The notes beneath the pieces are model-generated. The model had not been told where the DNA came from. It saw only the letters and a list, made by a program, of their open reading frames with translations, and searched no databases. Position numbers and translations under genes: made by a program. Below are positions 25,146-38,200 of a stretch of DNA of 64,000 nt, in pieces (within the stretch, counting starts at the first letter, position 1; each line of letters starts with the position of its first letter). This DNA is from Patagioenas fasciata (Eukaryota; Chordata; Aves; Columbiformes; Columbidae). Location: positions 34,175,501 through 34,239,500 of the forward strand of contig NC_092526.1 of the NCBI RefSeq assembly GCF_037038585.1. Direction: 5' to 3'.

Positions 25146-27406
25146 TGAGCAAGAAAAACCTTTCAATATTTTCTTTTCTTGGCCAGATGTGGACCACTGC
25201 TAAGCACTGATTTATTGCGAAGCAAGGATACTATTCCCATCACGCTGGCGAGAGGCTGAGGAGCAGAGAGGATCCATGAACACCCTTGAGTTTGGCAGGG
25301 AAGAACCCGGGACAGAAAGCAGAAGGACTGATGTGAAGTGTTGGATAGGTTAATGTGAACTTCCTAACCCACATTCCTCTGCAGAGCACAGGTCCTGGGG
25401 ATGGGTGAGATAAACTCTTGGCCATCCAGCCAGATGCACCAGCCCGTGCCCTGACACCCAAAAAAGCAGAGCTGGTGCCACATTTTGGCCAGGGAAGTCC
25501 ACGCTGCTTCACTCCTGTGGAAAGGGGATGCCTGGAGATGCTTCCACTTAGTTTCAAAAACAGCATCAACATATATGCACCTCCTCCTTTAACTCAAGAC
25601 CTCCAATTCACTTAGAACTTTCTGCATGTTTGCTTTTCAGCCATCTTGCTCTCATCAGCTGGGGAAATCCACACCACCAGCTGCAAGTCCATTTTTTAAG
25701 GCTACTTCAACGCTGGCACCCCTTTTCTTAAGACCGCCTTTCTCCATCTCCATGGCAGAGTTGGTATCTTCTTTCCTGAGCACCCCAGGACTCTGATCTC
25801 AACTGTGACAGAACAAATAACACTGCTGGGATGTTTTGGCTAATCAGCAGGACATCTTTAACCTATTATTAATTTGAACGGCAAACAAAATAAACAGCAA
25901 CAAAACCAACTTGTCTCCTTGTTCCAAACATTTGTGTCCCAAGGAACTCATGCTCGATCGATATTAAGAAGAGAGCAAGCCATGAATGTGCAAGCACTGC
26001 TGATGACCTGGTGCTTTACTGAATTGTGGCAAACAGCCTCCTAAAATTAAAACCTTGTCAGAGGAGAAATTGCTGCTGAGACTGTAATACACTTGAATAA
26101 ACTGGAGCATGAAAAGGGCACTTAAAGGAGTATTTTGCATTGGCAAGACTGTAGATTTGTCCACTGAAAGGCCAAAAGGGATCCACATATCTCTGTAAAT
26201 TGGAACTTTTGTGGCAGTCCAGGGGAGAGTGGGATAAAGCACTTATTTCCCTTTTTGCCTTCATGTTGGAGATGGATGCCTGATGTCCCTCCATCTTTCT
26301 GAACCCCTGTCCTCAGCAGACCTTCTGCATGGCCCCATCCAGTGACCCCTGCAGCAGAGAGAATTAATCCTCCGTGCCATACAAACACACACAGCAAAGC
26401 CCAATAAACCAGCCCTGAGCTGGCAATTACACTTGGAAGAACACATCAAGCACCAAGCCAAGCAATCCCAAGTGACAGAGCAGCCTCCAGCCCCCAGGGA
26501 AGCTGACTCAGGAGCTATTTACGCTCGCACTATCAAAAACATTTCATCTCATCCCCCAGTTCTCCAGGTGCCATGGCATGGAAGAGGATCTCAACCATCT
26601 CCGTGGAGGGAACAGCTCCTGTGGATGCCATGATTCCTCATCCCAGTCTTTGGGGACAGCTAAAAGCATCAGCACGAGCTCCTGTTTCCCCACTGGAGTG
26701 CAACAGAATATTGTGGGTTCTTGCTACTCTGGGAAATATTTTTCGGTGGGATAGGGATGGCATAGCCCAGCTACTACCCTTTGCAAGGGCAGGGATCTCA
26801 CCAAGCTCCTATCTTCCAAACCCAAATGGGATGGGTGGAAGGCCTTGTAAGCCCAGGGGACAAACAAACAGAGACTCTCACATGGGAAAGAGAATAGGCA
26901 GAGAGTAGAAGGGGTCCGGCAGTTGGAAAACAGTGGAAAAAATAAACAAAAATAGCGGAATTGGTGGAAAATATTACAAAACACCACCCACTTCCTTCCA
27001 TAGCCAGTGATGACAAGACTTTCCCCTCCATCTATTACATTAGCTGGGATTTTTATTCAACAACCCATCCTTCGACTGTGTGGCAACATCTTAGGGCAAG
27101 ATCCCAGGAGGACCGGGTTTGAGTGGGCTGGTTTGTGCTGTGCCCAGCGACTTGCTCCAACATGGCAACGCTTGCCTTACCTTCACATGCACCGAAGGGC
27201 CAGCCTGCTCGCAAGGCATTTTCTCCATCTCCAGCAGCTCTTTCACACTCCTGAGCTAGTCTGCTATGGAAACTGGGTTAGGAATTCACATCAGTGAGGA
27301 TGCAGGCTTACCCATCACCTGCTTTTTCGGGAGAACCCTGCTCACAGAACCTCTTTGTGCTGTATTGGAGCAAAAGGGCTAATAACTGGCCCGGTTTTTT
27401 CTGCAC
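25146..27406. other. Unique non-coding DNA, no gene seen
   Basis: No gene or recognised transposon was seen. The several 60-111 codon frames overlap on both strands and show no domain. Confidence 0.65.
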
Positions 27407-27423
27407 AAAAAAAAAAAAAAAAA
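27407..27423. repeat. Poly-A tract
   Basis: Seventeen consecutive As, followed by TAAAAAC. No recognisable retroposed gene or SINE body precedes it, so it is recorded as simple sequence. Confidence 0.85.
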
Positions 27424-29318
27424 TAAAAACTGTGACATCTTCCTGTGAAAAGCTGCTACTTTGAAGCCCCAATTTAAACCAGAAACTTTTTTTTTTCCCC
27501 CTGCTTTTTTAAAGGACCTGAAAATAATCTTCCAATAGGGCAGTGATAAATACCAATGAGTCTCAAATATTTGCATTAGAAAATATTTGTTGTATACACA
27601 AATTAAAAAATCCCAACACATGCTCAAAGCTTACATTTTCCCCCTAGCAAACCCCAGAAGGGTTTTCAACTTTTTTCTTGAAGTTTTACAAGTCAAATCA
27701 GACTCATCTGAAATACCATATTGCTGCAGCATCTACTGATACTGAACATGCTGTTTAAATAAGCCACTTGTAAGCGAGCAATGTGTATTAAATGCTGCTG
27801 GCATTTTCCAGGGACAGGAACATGGTTCCACAAGGGCATTAAAGCAAACATTTCCTGAGTGTTTGCTCTTTTTTATACTACAGGACATCAAGTAAATAAC
27901 AAAAAGAAAACCCATGTTGTTAAGAAGTTACTTAATTATTACATTTTCTTTTCTTTAGATCTGGCCATAGCACTTGCAACAGGGGGAAATTTCTGTGGCT
28001 GAAAATGATAACGGGAACCAAGGTTTGAATAAATGGTCCTTACACCCTAGGATGGGTGTGCTTGCAGCACGGAGTAGACACTGACTGGGAGTGGAGGGCT
28101 TCTTTGGGAGTTCTTATCAGATGGGCTTTGTTCATGTGCAATTTTTTTGGCATTTTCAAAGAACACATGCAACCTTTTCCACTTTTCTCTAGGAGTCAAT
28201 TTGACTCAGCTGAAGGCAGAATGTAAATAGGAGTTGAAGAGATCTCAGATTCTTCCCCCCCGCACTACGCTATGCACAAATCTGGAAATCAGCAGTTTGC
28301 AAGATAGAGAAGTTCCTGGGGATCATCCAAAATAAAAGTAATTTTCCCATTATAAATGGATGGAAACTAGAACTGCAAATCCAACCCTCTTAAAACTGAA
28401 CTGCGGTTTGGATGAGACAGCCCAAATCTCGATCAGTTGACTCTCATTTTGATGTGGGAACCCAAATCAGATCAGTTTCATAATACTGTTTCAGATGTGG
28501 CTGAAAAACTCCTGCAAGTGACATATCTTCCAATATTTTCCTGCTTGCAAAATGGCTCTAAATCCTGGTTTGAGCCAAGAAGCATGAGTACTGCTAGCAA
28601 AATCTGTCAGTGTCAAGTCTAGGACCATTTTTCAATGAAGCTACGAGCCTTTCTGAAACGTAATTCCCAACCAAACTACACCACAGCAGCTTTCCATGGC
28701 TTTCTTGGAGGCTAGATCAAGCGCAGAGCTCTGCATCCTATTGGAAAGATGGTTTTGGAGACAAGCGTTTCCTTCGTTTGCTCGGCTTTCCTTCCAGTAA
28801 CTGCTGTTAATATTCTCATTTGTTCTGCAAAACGTTTCCCATTTGCAAACCGAGCAAGTTTTAATTACTCCCATAATTTTGCCTGGAAGGGAAGATTCAA
28901 CCATATTAATCAGATAATGAGAGCAATTTCTCTGAATACCATACTCCCAAATACACAAGTCAGGCTATGATCTTAAAAAGTAAACCTGAAGCGCTATTTT
29001 GATTACATGAATGTGCGTTAAAACAAAGGAAAACTTACTTCAGAGCCTTCTCTCCAACTTTGGGTCTTACATTCCCTTAAGGGATGTCTCTGTATAATTC
29101 TATTACCTCTCTTTCCCCCATCCTCATCCTCTATCTCTGCAACAAGGACCTTTGCCAAATAATACTTCTGGCTGTATCTGAAGGATAAGGCATACAAAGC
29201 TATAGTACATTCAAATAAAGACTGGAAATCATTTCCTTACAGGAAGGAGCTATCCCAGTTTGTCTTCCTTTCCTTTTGATCATACAGCTCAGATTAGGGA
29301 CAGTCAGGAAATTACATC
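27424..29318. other. Unique non-coding DNA, no gene seen
   Basis: A pyrimidine tract ending in TAG (27942-27959) resembles a splice acceptor, but no exon is supported downstream. Frames are short and without domains. Confidence 0.65.
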
Positions 29319-29470
29319 GTCTTTGGGAAAAAATAAAAAAAAGAAGAATATCAAGAAAAAGGATTTTTTTTTCATTTCCTGCCAAAAACAATCCCACAAT
29401 TTTTTGAGGTTTCAAGGCTCAGTTACATTTCTTTACAACAACAACAACAACAAGAAAAAAGAAGAAATTT
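29319..29470. repeat. A-rich low-complexity region with (CAA)n
   Basis: Contains A-rich runs at 29327-29360, a T run at 29365-29371, and about six CAA units at 29435-29453 followed by A-rich sequence. It is simple sequence with no known element attached. Confidence 0.8.
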
Positions 29471-30049
29471 TTACCATAACAAACGTCACTTTGCTCCTCA
29501 CTTTTAAACAAAACACGAATCACTAGAAGAACGTGCATACATTTTCAATCCAATATTTTAAAGTCAAAGATGGGTGGATACTGATGATGGAGCCACCAAA
29601 AGCTCCCTTCTGCCTTATGATCTAGAGTAGGTCCTGGGCATTGTTGAAAGAACTAAACTTGGCTCCGTGTGTTTATGACCAGAGGGGAGATTTTTTTTTC
29701 TTGCGTATATAGAAGCTTATACCTGGTGCTTTTTGGTGAACAACTGACCTAGAGAAAAGCACATTTGTCACTGCAATGTGTGACCTTTGGTTTTTCTAAC
29801 CTGAAAAGCAAGCAAGCCAAGCATCCTCTGAGCAAAGGTGAGCCTTTTTAGGTAATAAAGTAAGAAAAAGATAAATCACAGTGAAACATGATGTGCCTGA
29901 ACACAGAATCTGTGGTGCTATGACCAATCAATCATTGGTCAGTCAGCACAGACAAACCTGTTGTTTTACCTCTGCTCCTGAAAAAACTCAGTGGGGGAGA
30001 GGGAAAGAGCAGACCTTTCAGACAGATGGAGATGAAACACACAGCTGAA
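29471..30049. other. Unique non-coding DNA, no gene seen
   Basis: Nothing recognisable apart from a T run near 29692-29699. Confidence 0.65.
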
Positions 30050-30240
30050 TTATTTACTTCTAGTATTAGATTAACTGAAGTATGGGAACGACAGGACCAG
30101 GTGGTTAAAATATTTGCATGAAAATGATTGATGTTTGGCTTTTGTAAGAAGATATTACATGACAGGCCATACCATGCTCAGTTTAACTCGACCTGGATGG
30201 TCTTAACGCTGCCAATTCCCTGCAGTTTACACATATACGT
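30050..30240. promoter_or_regulatory. Candidate enhancer with POU octamer and PBX/MEIS-like motif
   Basis: ATTTGCAT at 30112-30119 is an exact POU octamer. Five bases on, TGATTGATG at 30125-30133 matches a PBX/MEIS-type core. Upstream are TAGATTAAC near 30066 and GGTTAAAAT near 30102; downstream CpGs persist near 30190 and 30208. An octamer alone is expected by chance about twice in a window of this size, so the pairing is the interesting part. Confidence 0.35.
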
Positions 30241-31597
30241 GATTTTTCTTTTGTAGCAATGTGGCGAAAAAGCAAGGCAGTTATGTGTTTCTGCAAACAG
30301 GATCTCTCAGTACTCCATCACCCACCCGTAATTATTTGCAGCCATCACCTCCATAGGCCCACAAAATCTGCTCAGAGATGGTCACCCAAATCCTTCCTCC
30401 TTCTGAGTACAGAAGAGGCAAACCCGGCCCAGTTTTCAAGGCTGAAACTGCAGCAAGGCAGGACAAGCCCTGTGCAGAAAGTGAAGGCGAGTTGTCAGCA
30501 CTGAGCTGGAGAAAGAATGAATCTTCCTTATGGAGATAATCAGATCAGTCTTGTCCGACAATACAAAGCCAAGGGCGACACGTGCGAGGCTGGATGCATG
30601 TGGGAGAACCAGGAGCAACAGGGACTGGAAACACAACAAAGCTCATACACAGCACCTATTCAGATTTTAACAGGGGATCAGAACTCAGAATAATGACCCG
30701 ACGGGACCATGCATAGCGTTTACCTTCAGACCTTTCCCTCCAGGCAGTAATAATTTGTATATCATGGCCCTGTTTACATCCAGCCTTACATATACGCACG
30801 ATCACAGCGCAGGAGTTAATTCCTGACGTGCAGCTGGCAAAGGGGATGCCTTTACCCCCAAGGACCAAAACCTCTCTTATGGAGGATAGGCACAATACCG
30901 GTGAAAAATCACTACAGCACATCTAAAATTTCTGGCAACACAATCACTTTTCCACGCATAGGGTAATGAATTTCTATGACACAAACCACTACTCCCTTTA
31001 AAAGCAAGGTATTGCTTCCATTGCAAGCTGCTGAGAAGGCAGATATAGCTCAGCGAGCTCCCAGCTGGGCAGCAGAACAGGAGAGAGCAGCTCCCCAACT
31101 TTCTGATCAACTTTCCCGGCTTAAGCTTTTGCAGCTGTCCTACGCTTGAAAATACACACCCAAAACCTTTGATGTTGCTGCCGCTTTGCCCTTTGTAAAG
31201 AGAGGCACGCAGCCTGAGCTCCCCAGTCGTGTGGAAGAGGGATGCCCCATCTCATGGCTTATCTAAAACTCACGGGCAATCCCATCCACTACGGCTTTGG
31301 AAACAGTTCTTTAGTGCTTCCCTGCAAAAGGAACAATCTCAGTTGTGTTTATCATTGTATTAAGGCATTCCCAGCTGGCTCCAGTCTGCAAAGGGTTCCT
31401 GCATCTTTCAAGGTTCCAGTGGGATGCTCTGTTGTCACTTGTATTTGGGGGAATGACAACAGCACAGTGATCACAAAGAGATCCTTTTCTTGCCATGCCA
31501 GCAGGTGCCAGCCATGCTGGGAAAGGAAAGGGCATGAAGGAGAGATTTCATATCAGGAACCGCAAAGAAGCCATTAAATCTTCCCCCCCATCCCCCC
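30241..31597. other. Unique non-coding DNA, acceptor-like site, no gene supported
   Basis: A T-rich tract ending in TTGTAG at 30242-30256 looks like a splice acceptor and leads into an 81-codon plus frame (30259-30504). No domain or donor site supports an exon, and the frame is also partly open in reverse. Confidence 0.6.
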
Positions 31598-31611
31598 TTT
31601 TTTTTTTTTTT
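31598..31611. repeat. Poly-T tract after C-rich run
   Basis: A C-rich stretch (31583-31597) is followed by 14 Ts and TAATATT. It is simple sequence. Confidence 0.8.
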
Positions 31612-32767
31612 AATATTTGCCCTGGCCTGAAAATGACTGAATTGAGAGGGGTTCTTGAAACAGCAAGGTAGAAGTGAGCAATTGCTCTTGAAGCCCCACC
31701 TGACAGGGTAAATTTTCCCCCTACAGCTCATTTTCTTGCCCAAGGGCTGCACCAGCAAGACCCTCCCCTGTGGTCTTTGGGCTCTAAGCGTGACCACTTG
31801 CACCCTTCTGGAGAGCAGCCCCAGCTCTCTAATCCCACCCTGGTTTTACACAGCTTTGCACTAAGCCTCAGTAATCTATAAAACACCTGATTTGGCAGAG
31901 ATTGGGATTTCCCAGAGGTGAAAACGCACTGATGCCAGCATGGTGCTGTGACAGGCAGCGATGGCATAGCAGTTTGTCCTCCCTGAGCAGCTTCCACTCC
32001 CTCCATCCCATCCCATCCCTCCTTCCTCTGCTCTTCTCCCAGTCCTGCTGCTGCAACCCACCACCCAAACAACCCTTTTCAGAAGCTCCTTGTTATTAAT
32101 TTTTAATACCCCTTCCCAGGGACCACTCAGTAGATACAAATCTTACAGCACCACCAGCAAAGTCTTCTGTGAGCTTTGGCACGTGGGCGTTTCAGACAGG
32201 CTGGAGAAAACCCATCTCTCATCCCCAATCTAATGAGCATCTTCAGACCAGGGTAAACACAAAGCATCAGTTTGTTTTCTTTTGTCATTACTGAAGATCA
32301 AAACAAAGCTGGGAGCACGGCAGAGGGTCTCCAGTGTCAGCAGGGAAATGGGAAGGGGTCAAAGCAGCATCATTAGCAGAGGAAGGCACCACACGCCAGG
32401 TCCTGCATTGGAAGCTGGGTGACCCAGGCTGGGAAGCCCCTCTCCCTTACAACCCTCCGAGAGTAACCCACGGGTGTCTCAGCTCCATCCTAGAGCTGCA
32501 TGCAAAACATTCTTAGCCATCTTCTAAAAGTTCAGCCTTAGGATAGGTATAAATCCTAAAAGTCTTGCCAAGTAGAGGCTGAATTTCCTTATCTATCAGA
32601 AACAACTTTGGCTGTCTCCTGGAGAAGGCAGAAACCCATCCTGAAAACCCTTGAGGACCACAGAAAAGTGCTGCTACCAAGGTCTGGGCACCATCCACCC
32701 TAAGATCATCACTCAAGAACAGCTGTAGTACTGACATAGACTTGCAAATCATCTTTCCTCCCCCCTT
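31612..32767. other. Unique non-coding DNA with short CCCAT run
   Basis: A CCCAT-type run lies near 31999-32022. No gene was seen; frames of up to 114 codons overlap on the minus strand near 31728-32139 and have no domain. Confidence 0.65.
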
Positions 32768-32820
32768 AAATGTAGTATTATACATTATTATATATGAATA
32801 TAAATATTATTTAATATTCC
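32768..32820. repeat. AT-rich simple sequence
   Basis: About 50 bp of nearly pure A and T (TATTATACATTATTATAT and similar). Confidence 0.75.
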
Positions 32821-35800
32821 ACCCCTCCCTTCGAGCAGCATCAAGCACCCTGTTAAAATATATGAGCTGGTAAATACCTTCTCTGCGTCACTCACTATTT
32901 CATAAACCCCAGCAAGGTATCCTTTGCTCTGCTCCTCACTAAATTAAACAGCCCTAATCTGTTTAACCCTGTCTTCCTCTGCCTGTGGAGGAGTCTCCAT
33001 GCAGTTCTGGCAGCTCCTGACACACGGGGATGTTCAGGGAGGGGATGTGGCAGGAAGTTCAGTTTCACTAAAAGGATGGGTTTGGCAACCCTTCAGTCTC
33101 TGGCAGCTGCTCTGTCAAAAGTGTTTTGCCATGCAGTATCCCTATAGCTGAGAGAATAATATTTTCCTCTTCCATATTATTTTTCCACTAAGAAAACAAA
33201 CTGGTTTTTAAAGAATGAAATGAAACCAGAAGCAAAATGATTTTGCTTTCCTCACAAATCTCCCTTCCTCTTTCTTTGGTGAGAAGATGGAACATTATAC
33301 GAGAGGTGGAAGAAAAGTAAGGAAAGAGTATTCTTTAGAATAATACTTTTTTTCTGCAAGAGAAACTGAAAAAAAAATCCAACTGTATAAAAATGAGCTG
33401 AATTGCCATGTCTTTGCTGGGGTCACTTCATCCCTCTAAGCCTCTTGCCTTGCAGTGATCCAAATATTTGCATGCCTGCTCACACTGCAGCGTTCGGTCT
33501 TTCCTGCAGTACGGTGGTTTCAACCAAAAAGGCAGAGGTTGCAGAGAAAGTGGAAAAAAGAGCAAATTGGATCCCTCCAAAGATAAATACTGCCTTGGAT
33601 GACTGTAAGCCTCTCGCAGCTTATTGCTCCAGAGCAAATGAGCTGGTGGTCTCCATCCAACAACGGGCAAACATCCAACCTGCAGAGCTCTGTCCCAAAA
33701 TGATGGCAGCTGTTGAACATTCTTAGCAGTGTGTAATAGACAGGGAGAGCACCCAGAGATGGGACACATCCACAGGCCCTCGCCGTCCCTGAAGGAGGGC
33801 AGAGGAAGCCAGCACTATTTTGGCAGTTGCACAGTAGCATGCAGCACACGGAAGGTCATCCCCTGGATGTGTGCCAGCCAACCCCTTGACAAACTGCTGT
33901 TTTTCTTTAAAAGGTAACGGAGCTTCCCAAGAGAAGAGCGTGTGAAAGAAATTAAGAGCCAAATCCAAGATCAAGCAGGGTCTAATGAGCCCAGCTTAAA
34001 TGCTGATGTCACATCCAATTGGGCTTCATTCCAAGATGGGATGTGTTAGTCAAGTTGATCTCCAGCACATCAGCGGAGTGGACTGTCCCACCTCAGACAA
34101 GGCAACACCCCAAGATCATACCACCTGTGGACAGGCCACTGCTGCCTACAGCTCTCAGGTCAAGCTGGTGAGACCTGCTGCATCCACTCACGAGATACCA
34201 CCAAACGCCTGGAGTGATTTTTCCAACCTGTCACCAATCTATTTTCCAGTGTACAGGGATTTCTGTAACTTTTCACGCATACGGAGATTTTATTTTTCCC
34301 TTCGTTTTCAATTACATGTTTCATTAACCCTCTGCACCTCCTGATTTACCAATGACTAGCTGAGGTATCCAGACTGAAGAAATGAAGAGGGAAATAATAC
34401 AATGATCTATTACCATTTACAGATGCCATGGGATGATACAAAACTTAATCAGTTGTTTGTAAAATGCTTTCACAAGCGGGAAAAAAAAAGCTGGAAAAAT
34501 AGCAGTCCCTTCCTGAAGATAATTTCCACCCCATCTCCCTCTCAATTCTCTTTTAAAGAAATACCTGGGGAAATGGAAGTCCTTGAAATGTGTCCCACTG
34601 ATGATAGCTCTAGATTTACTGTTACAGAAGGCTCCCAAATCCCCTCTGGCAATGCCATGGCTGCTGACCCATCCCACACGTCATCAGCCCATGGGCATCA
34701 CTACTCTCCTGGCCATACACAACCCCACTGCAGGCAAAAGAGTCATCCTTGAGGGCCAGAAGATCTCCCCACTAGCTTTGTCCAGAAAGGAAGCACTAGC
34801 TGTGGTGGGCTCTCAGCAAGACATGGTGTTACTTGCACCAGAGACCATGCTCTGAAGTCAGTCCCTTCAGCTCCCACCTCGGTTTGCCTCAGGTTCAGAA
34901 GTCCTCTCCGGTTAGCTCTGCCCATGGCAGAGGGGCTTAGTCAGCACTCTTCCAATGGGCTTTAAGGACAAAGACATCTGACTCATTTCTAACAAGATCA
35001 GTCCAACAAGATCTGTTGACCTGATGCAATCCTGTCAGCCTCACATAGTTCTTCCTCAAGGAGAGGGACAGCAAACAGATATGGACCTCTGGACAAGCCA
35101 GCCCCTCTATTGAACCATGTGAGGAGTGGCTTTAGCTCAGCATCAGCCATCACCACTGTCCCAGCAGTATCAGAGGAATTCAGATGGTCCCACACCCGTG
35201 TGTTCCTCCCTGATAATACCTCTCTGCTCCCAGACTCAGCCCACGTTAATTGTGTATGATGTCTTAAAGACCACCCAGCTTGAGCTGCAGAGCATTCAGC
35301 GATGGATAAAAATAACAATTGAATTGAGTGAGGCTACACTCCTTGCCAAAAAGATTAGCAGTGGGAAAATTCCTCCTTTAGGGAGCTTTGCAGCCAAGGA
35401 CCAACCCATAGGGTTCATGACCGACAACATGCCCCACATACATTTAAACAGCTATGGGTAAAATGTGGGAAGAATTATGAGCCTGGTGGAAGCGCTAAAT
35501 CTTGCTTTTGTCCTCATTCCTAAAAGGGAGAGTGTGGTCAGGTCAGTGGTCCTGGCTGGACGATAGGCAACTGGCACCAAGGTTCATTTATCAAAGATGT
35601 TACAGGGGGAGGTGCTGACAGTACAGAAGGCTCCACAAACTGGAGCATCACCTTCCCCTCCAGTCCATTTGTTGTTCAAAACAAAACAATCCAAGCAAAG
35701 TCTATAGAAGAAACAGGAAGAATCCTCTCATTTGCTTGTCAAACATTTCCACTGAGCGTCTCTAAGGACAGGTCCATAGGTAGCCACCCCAATGTGCCCA

Positions 35801-38125
35801 TGAAAGGTAATTTGTACAATGAAGAGCCATGGAAAGGCAAGAGCCAAACTATTGATTACAGAGAAAACTGTTCCCCGGAGGTGAAAAATGAATACTGTCC
35901 CTCCCTTCAAGTTTTTTTTATCTTTCCAGAAATGCAAAGAAAGGAAAAACAGCACCAAGACTTTTGTTAGATAAAACTGAATTTACGTGTCACTATGCTG
36001 ATAGAGAGATACTGCTGTAGTACGCGGAAAGGTTATCTTGATCTTTCCCACTGCCTAAAAAGGTGAATTAGAGACCTAAGGCCTTTGGCAGCTATGAATA
36101 CTTTGAAGTCTGTTGAAAATGCTTCTCATCCTTGGGTATCTCAAAGCCAAGGACTGCTGAGAGTCCAGCCTATTTAGAGAAGGTAGTTGAAAGAGTCAGT
36201 TGTTCTGGTGTTTGTAACTTCAATGATCCTTCTAGAGGAAGGATTTGGGGTGGGCACAGAGAAGCTTGTCCTCTGCACAACCAACTGTTGACTGTTAAAA
36301 ATTGCCTGTGGGTCTTAAATGATATGTCCATTTTCCAACCCTTTCCAACACTTGCCCTTAAAATAATTCAGGAAAATCTTGACTACAAAGGACTTTATGC
36401 ACAGAATTGGATTTGTTTGATTATGTTTCATCCTTTAAGTTAATCAGAAGTTACTTGGCTAATCTAGATATTTTACAGTGCAGTGTGGACATCAGTTTCA
36501 TGTTACGTAAAAATAGATGTGTCACATCAGAAACACAGCAGGGTCTTGCAGAACCATTAGCTTAAGATGCAGAAGCCCACGCCTGCATGAACTACTCACA
36601 TTTTTCATTTGATTTCTCCTTTTCATAGATCAGAGTTCTCCTTTCCCATTTCCAGCCAGTTTCTAATCACCGCTAAGAAGCAGCCCACCTTGTGAAGGAA
36701 CAGTAAAACACTGGGACAGGAGAGCAGGCAACAGTAATACTTTATCATTAAAACCATTTTTCTGAACCTCAGAATATTACATATTTGCCAAAAACATCTT
36801 GCAAATGAATTTAAAATTGCATAAGATGACAATAGCATAGAGAAAACCATGACAATAAAAGTCCTCAAAACACTTTCCTAATTAATAAGTCCCCACACCC
36901 AAGCCTTCTTCTGAGAGCCCCAGGGCCCAGTTTTCCTGCTTCTGATTGATTTTATTTAATCACAGAGCTTGTTAGTCTGTAGCAAGCACCCTGAACTAAT
37001 GGGGCTGCTGCATCTTGCTTGACCTCCTTTGGATTCCACGCATGGGATTCAGCGATGGTGCCATACAGCCAGATGTTTCCACCACATTTTGAAAAGAAAT
37101 GCATCTTTTCTTTTATTGGACACCTTGGCAAGATAGCCCACGTGGAATGTAAACTCTGTGTCCAGAGAAATATATATTTCTCTCACTGTCTATAAACACA
37201 TAGAGATCAGTCCTTCCCCCACTGGGGTTATATGAGCCCAGAATTTACCAGCATTGGAAAACATACTCCTGATTTATATTGAAGTGAGAGAGCAAATTTT
37301 TGCAGGAGAAAAAAACAGATTAGGCAAGCAATCACGGTTTTGCATATAGATTTGAATATACATACAACACAATATTTAGATTACTTGCAATAAACAAACT
37401 TGCCTCAATACCCACCAGAGCAAACCTCAGATCCAGAGAGGAAGTCAGGGAAAAACACCCTTGTCTTCCCCAGCAGGAAGGGAGGCTGGTCAGATGTCCA
37501 AAACGTCCTTGGCAACACCCTGATTTGGCATCCGCTTTGACTTTTGTGAGCCAGCCCTCAAATTTTCTTTGCTGACAGGGCAGGGCCAGGGTGTCACAAA
37601 CCATACACTCACAGGTCTACAGAAGTGCTTCTCACCAACTTGTTCTTGCTCATCTGTAGCTCCAAGCTCCCTCTCCTTGCTGCTTCTCCTGCCTTGCTCC
37701 TTGGTCTTTTCCTGCTCCATCCCATGTTTGCTGACTCACAGGACTGCAGGTTGGTCCTAAGAGGAGATGAAGGCAGATTTGTAGGCTGGGTCAGCCTTCT
37801 CCTACCCAAATGCTGACCGAGCCTCCAGTACCTGCAAAACCCACCCGATATTCTAATGGAAGCAGGCATGTGATTTCTCTTTGTGAGCTAAAAAACACAA
37901 AATCAAAGTACATTAATTTGATAGCTGGCGTGCATATGGATCAGGTAATAAGGATGGTTAGCATCAAGTATCCTTACAAGACATCAGATAAGCCACTAAT
38001 GTTTTGACATCAAAAAATTTATGATACTTGTAAGACTGAGCTCTGATATTGATGCATTTTCTGGCCCCAGTACTGCTGTTATTGTTGAAATAACATGAAC
38101 ACACTGGTAACAGAATAAAGCATTC
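32821..38125. other. Unique non-coding DNA, no gene seen
   Basis: About 5.3 kb with no recognised transposon or RNA gene. The longest frames (for example plus 34402-34752 and plus 35126-35461) lack domains. A segment at 32925-33010 is faintly like a reversed CR1 upstream part but too diverged to call. Confidence 0.6.
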
Positions 38126-38200
38126 TATATACACACAGATGTTTACACACACTCATATTTATAGATGTACACACACACATATAGGAGGAGATAGATAAAT
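38126..38200. repeat. CA/TA-rich simple sequence
   Basis: Interrupted CACA and TATA runs, including ACACACACACAT at 38169-38180, followed by GATAGATAAATA. Confidence 0.8.

Noticed and set aside
27407..27423. Poly-A as tail of a processed pseudogene
   Set aside because: No recognisable retroposed coding sequence upstream.
27942..27959. Pyrimidine tract plus TAG, acceptor-like
   Set aside because: Such tracts are frequent in vertebrate DNA, and no exon is supported after it.
30242..30504. Splice-acceptor-like tract leading into an 81-codon frame
   Set aside because: No convincing donor, domain or homology; recorded only as acceptor-like.
32925..33010. Possible reversed CR1/L3 upstream fragment
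   Set aside because: Only scattered short matches to the remembered consensus; too diverged to call without RepeatMasker.
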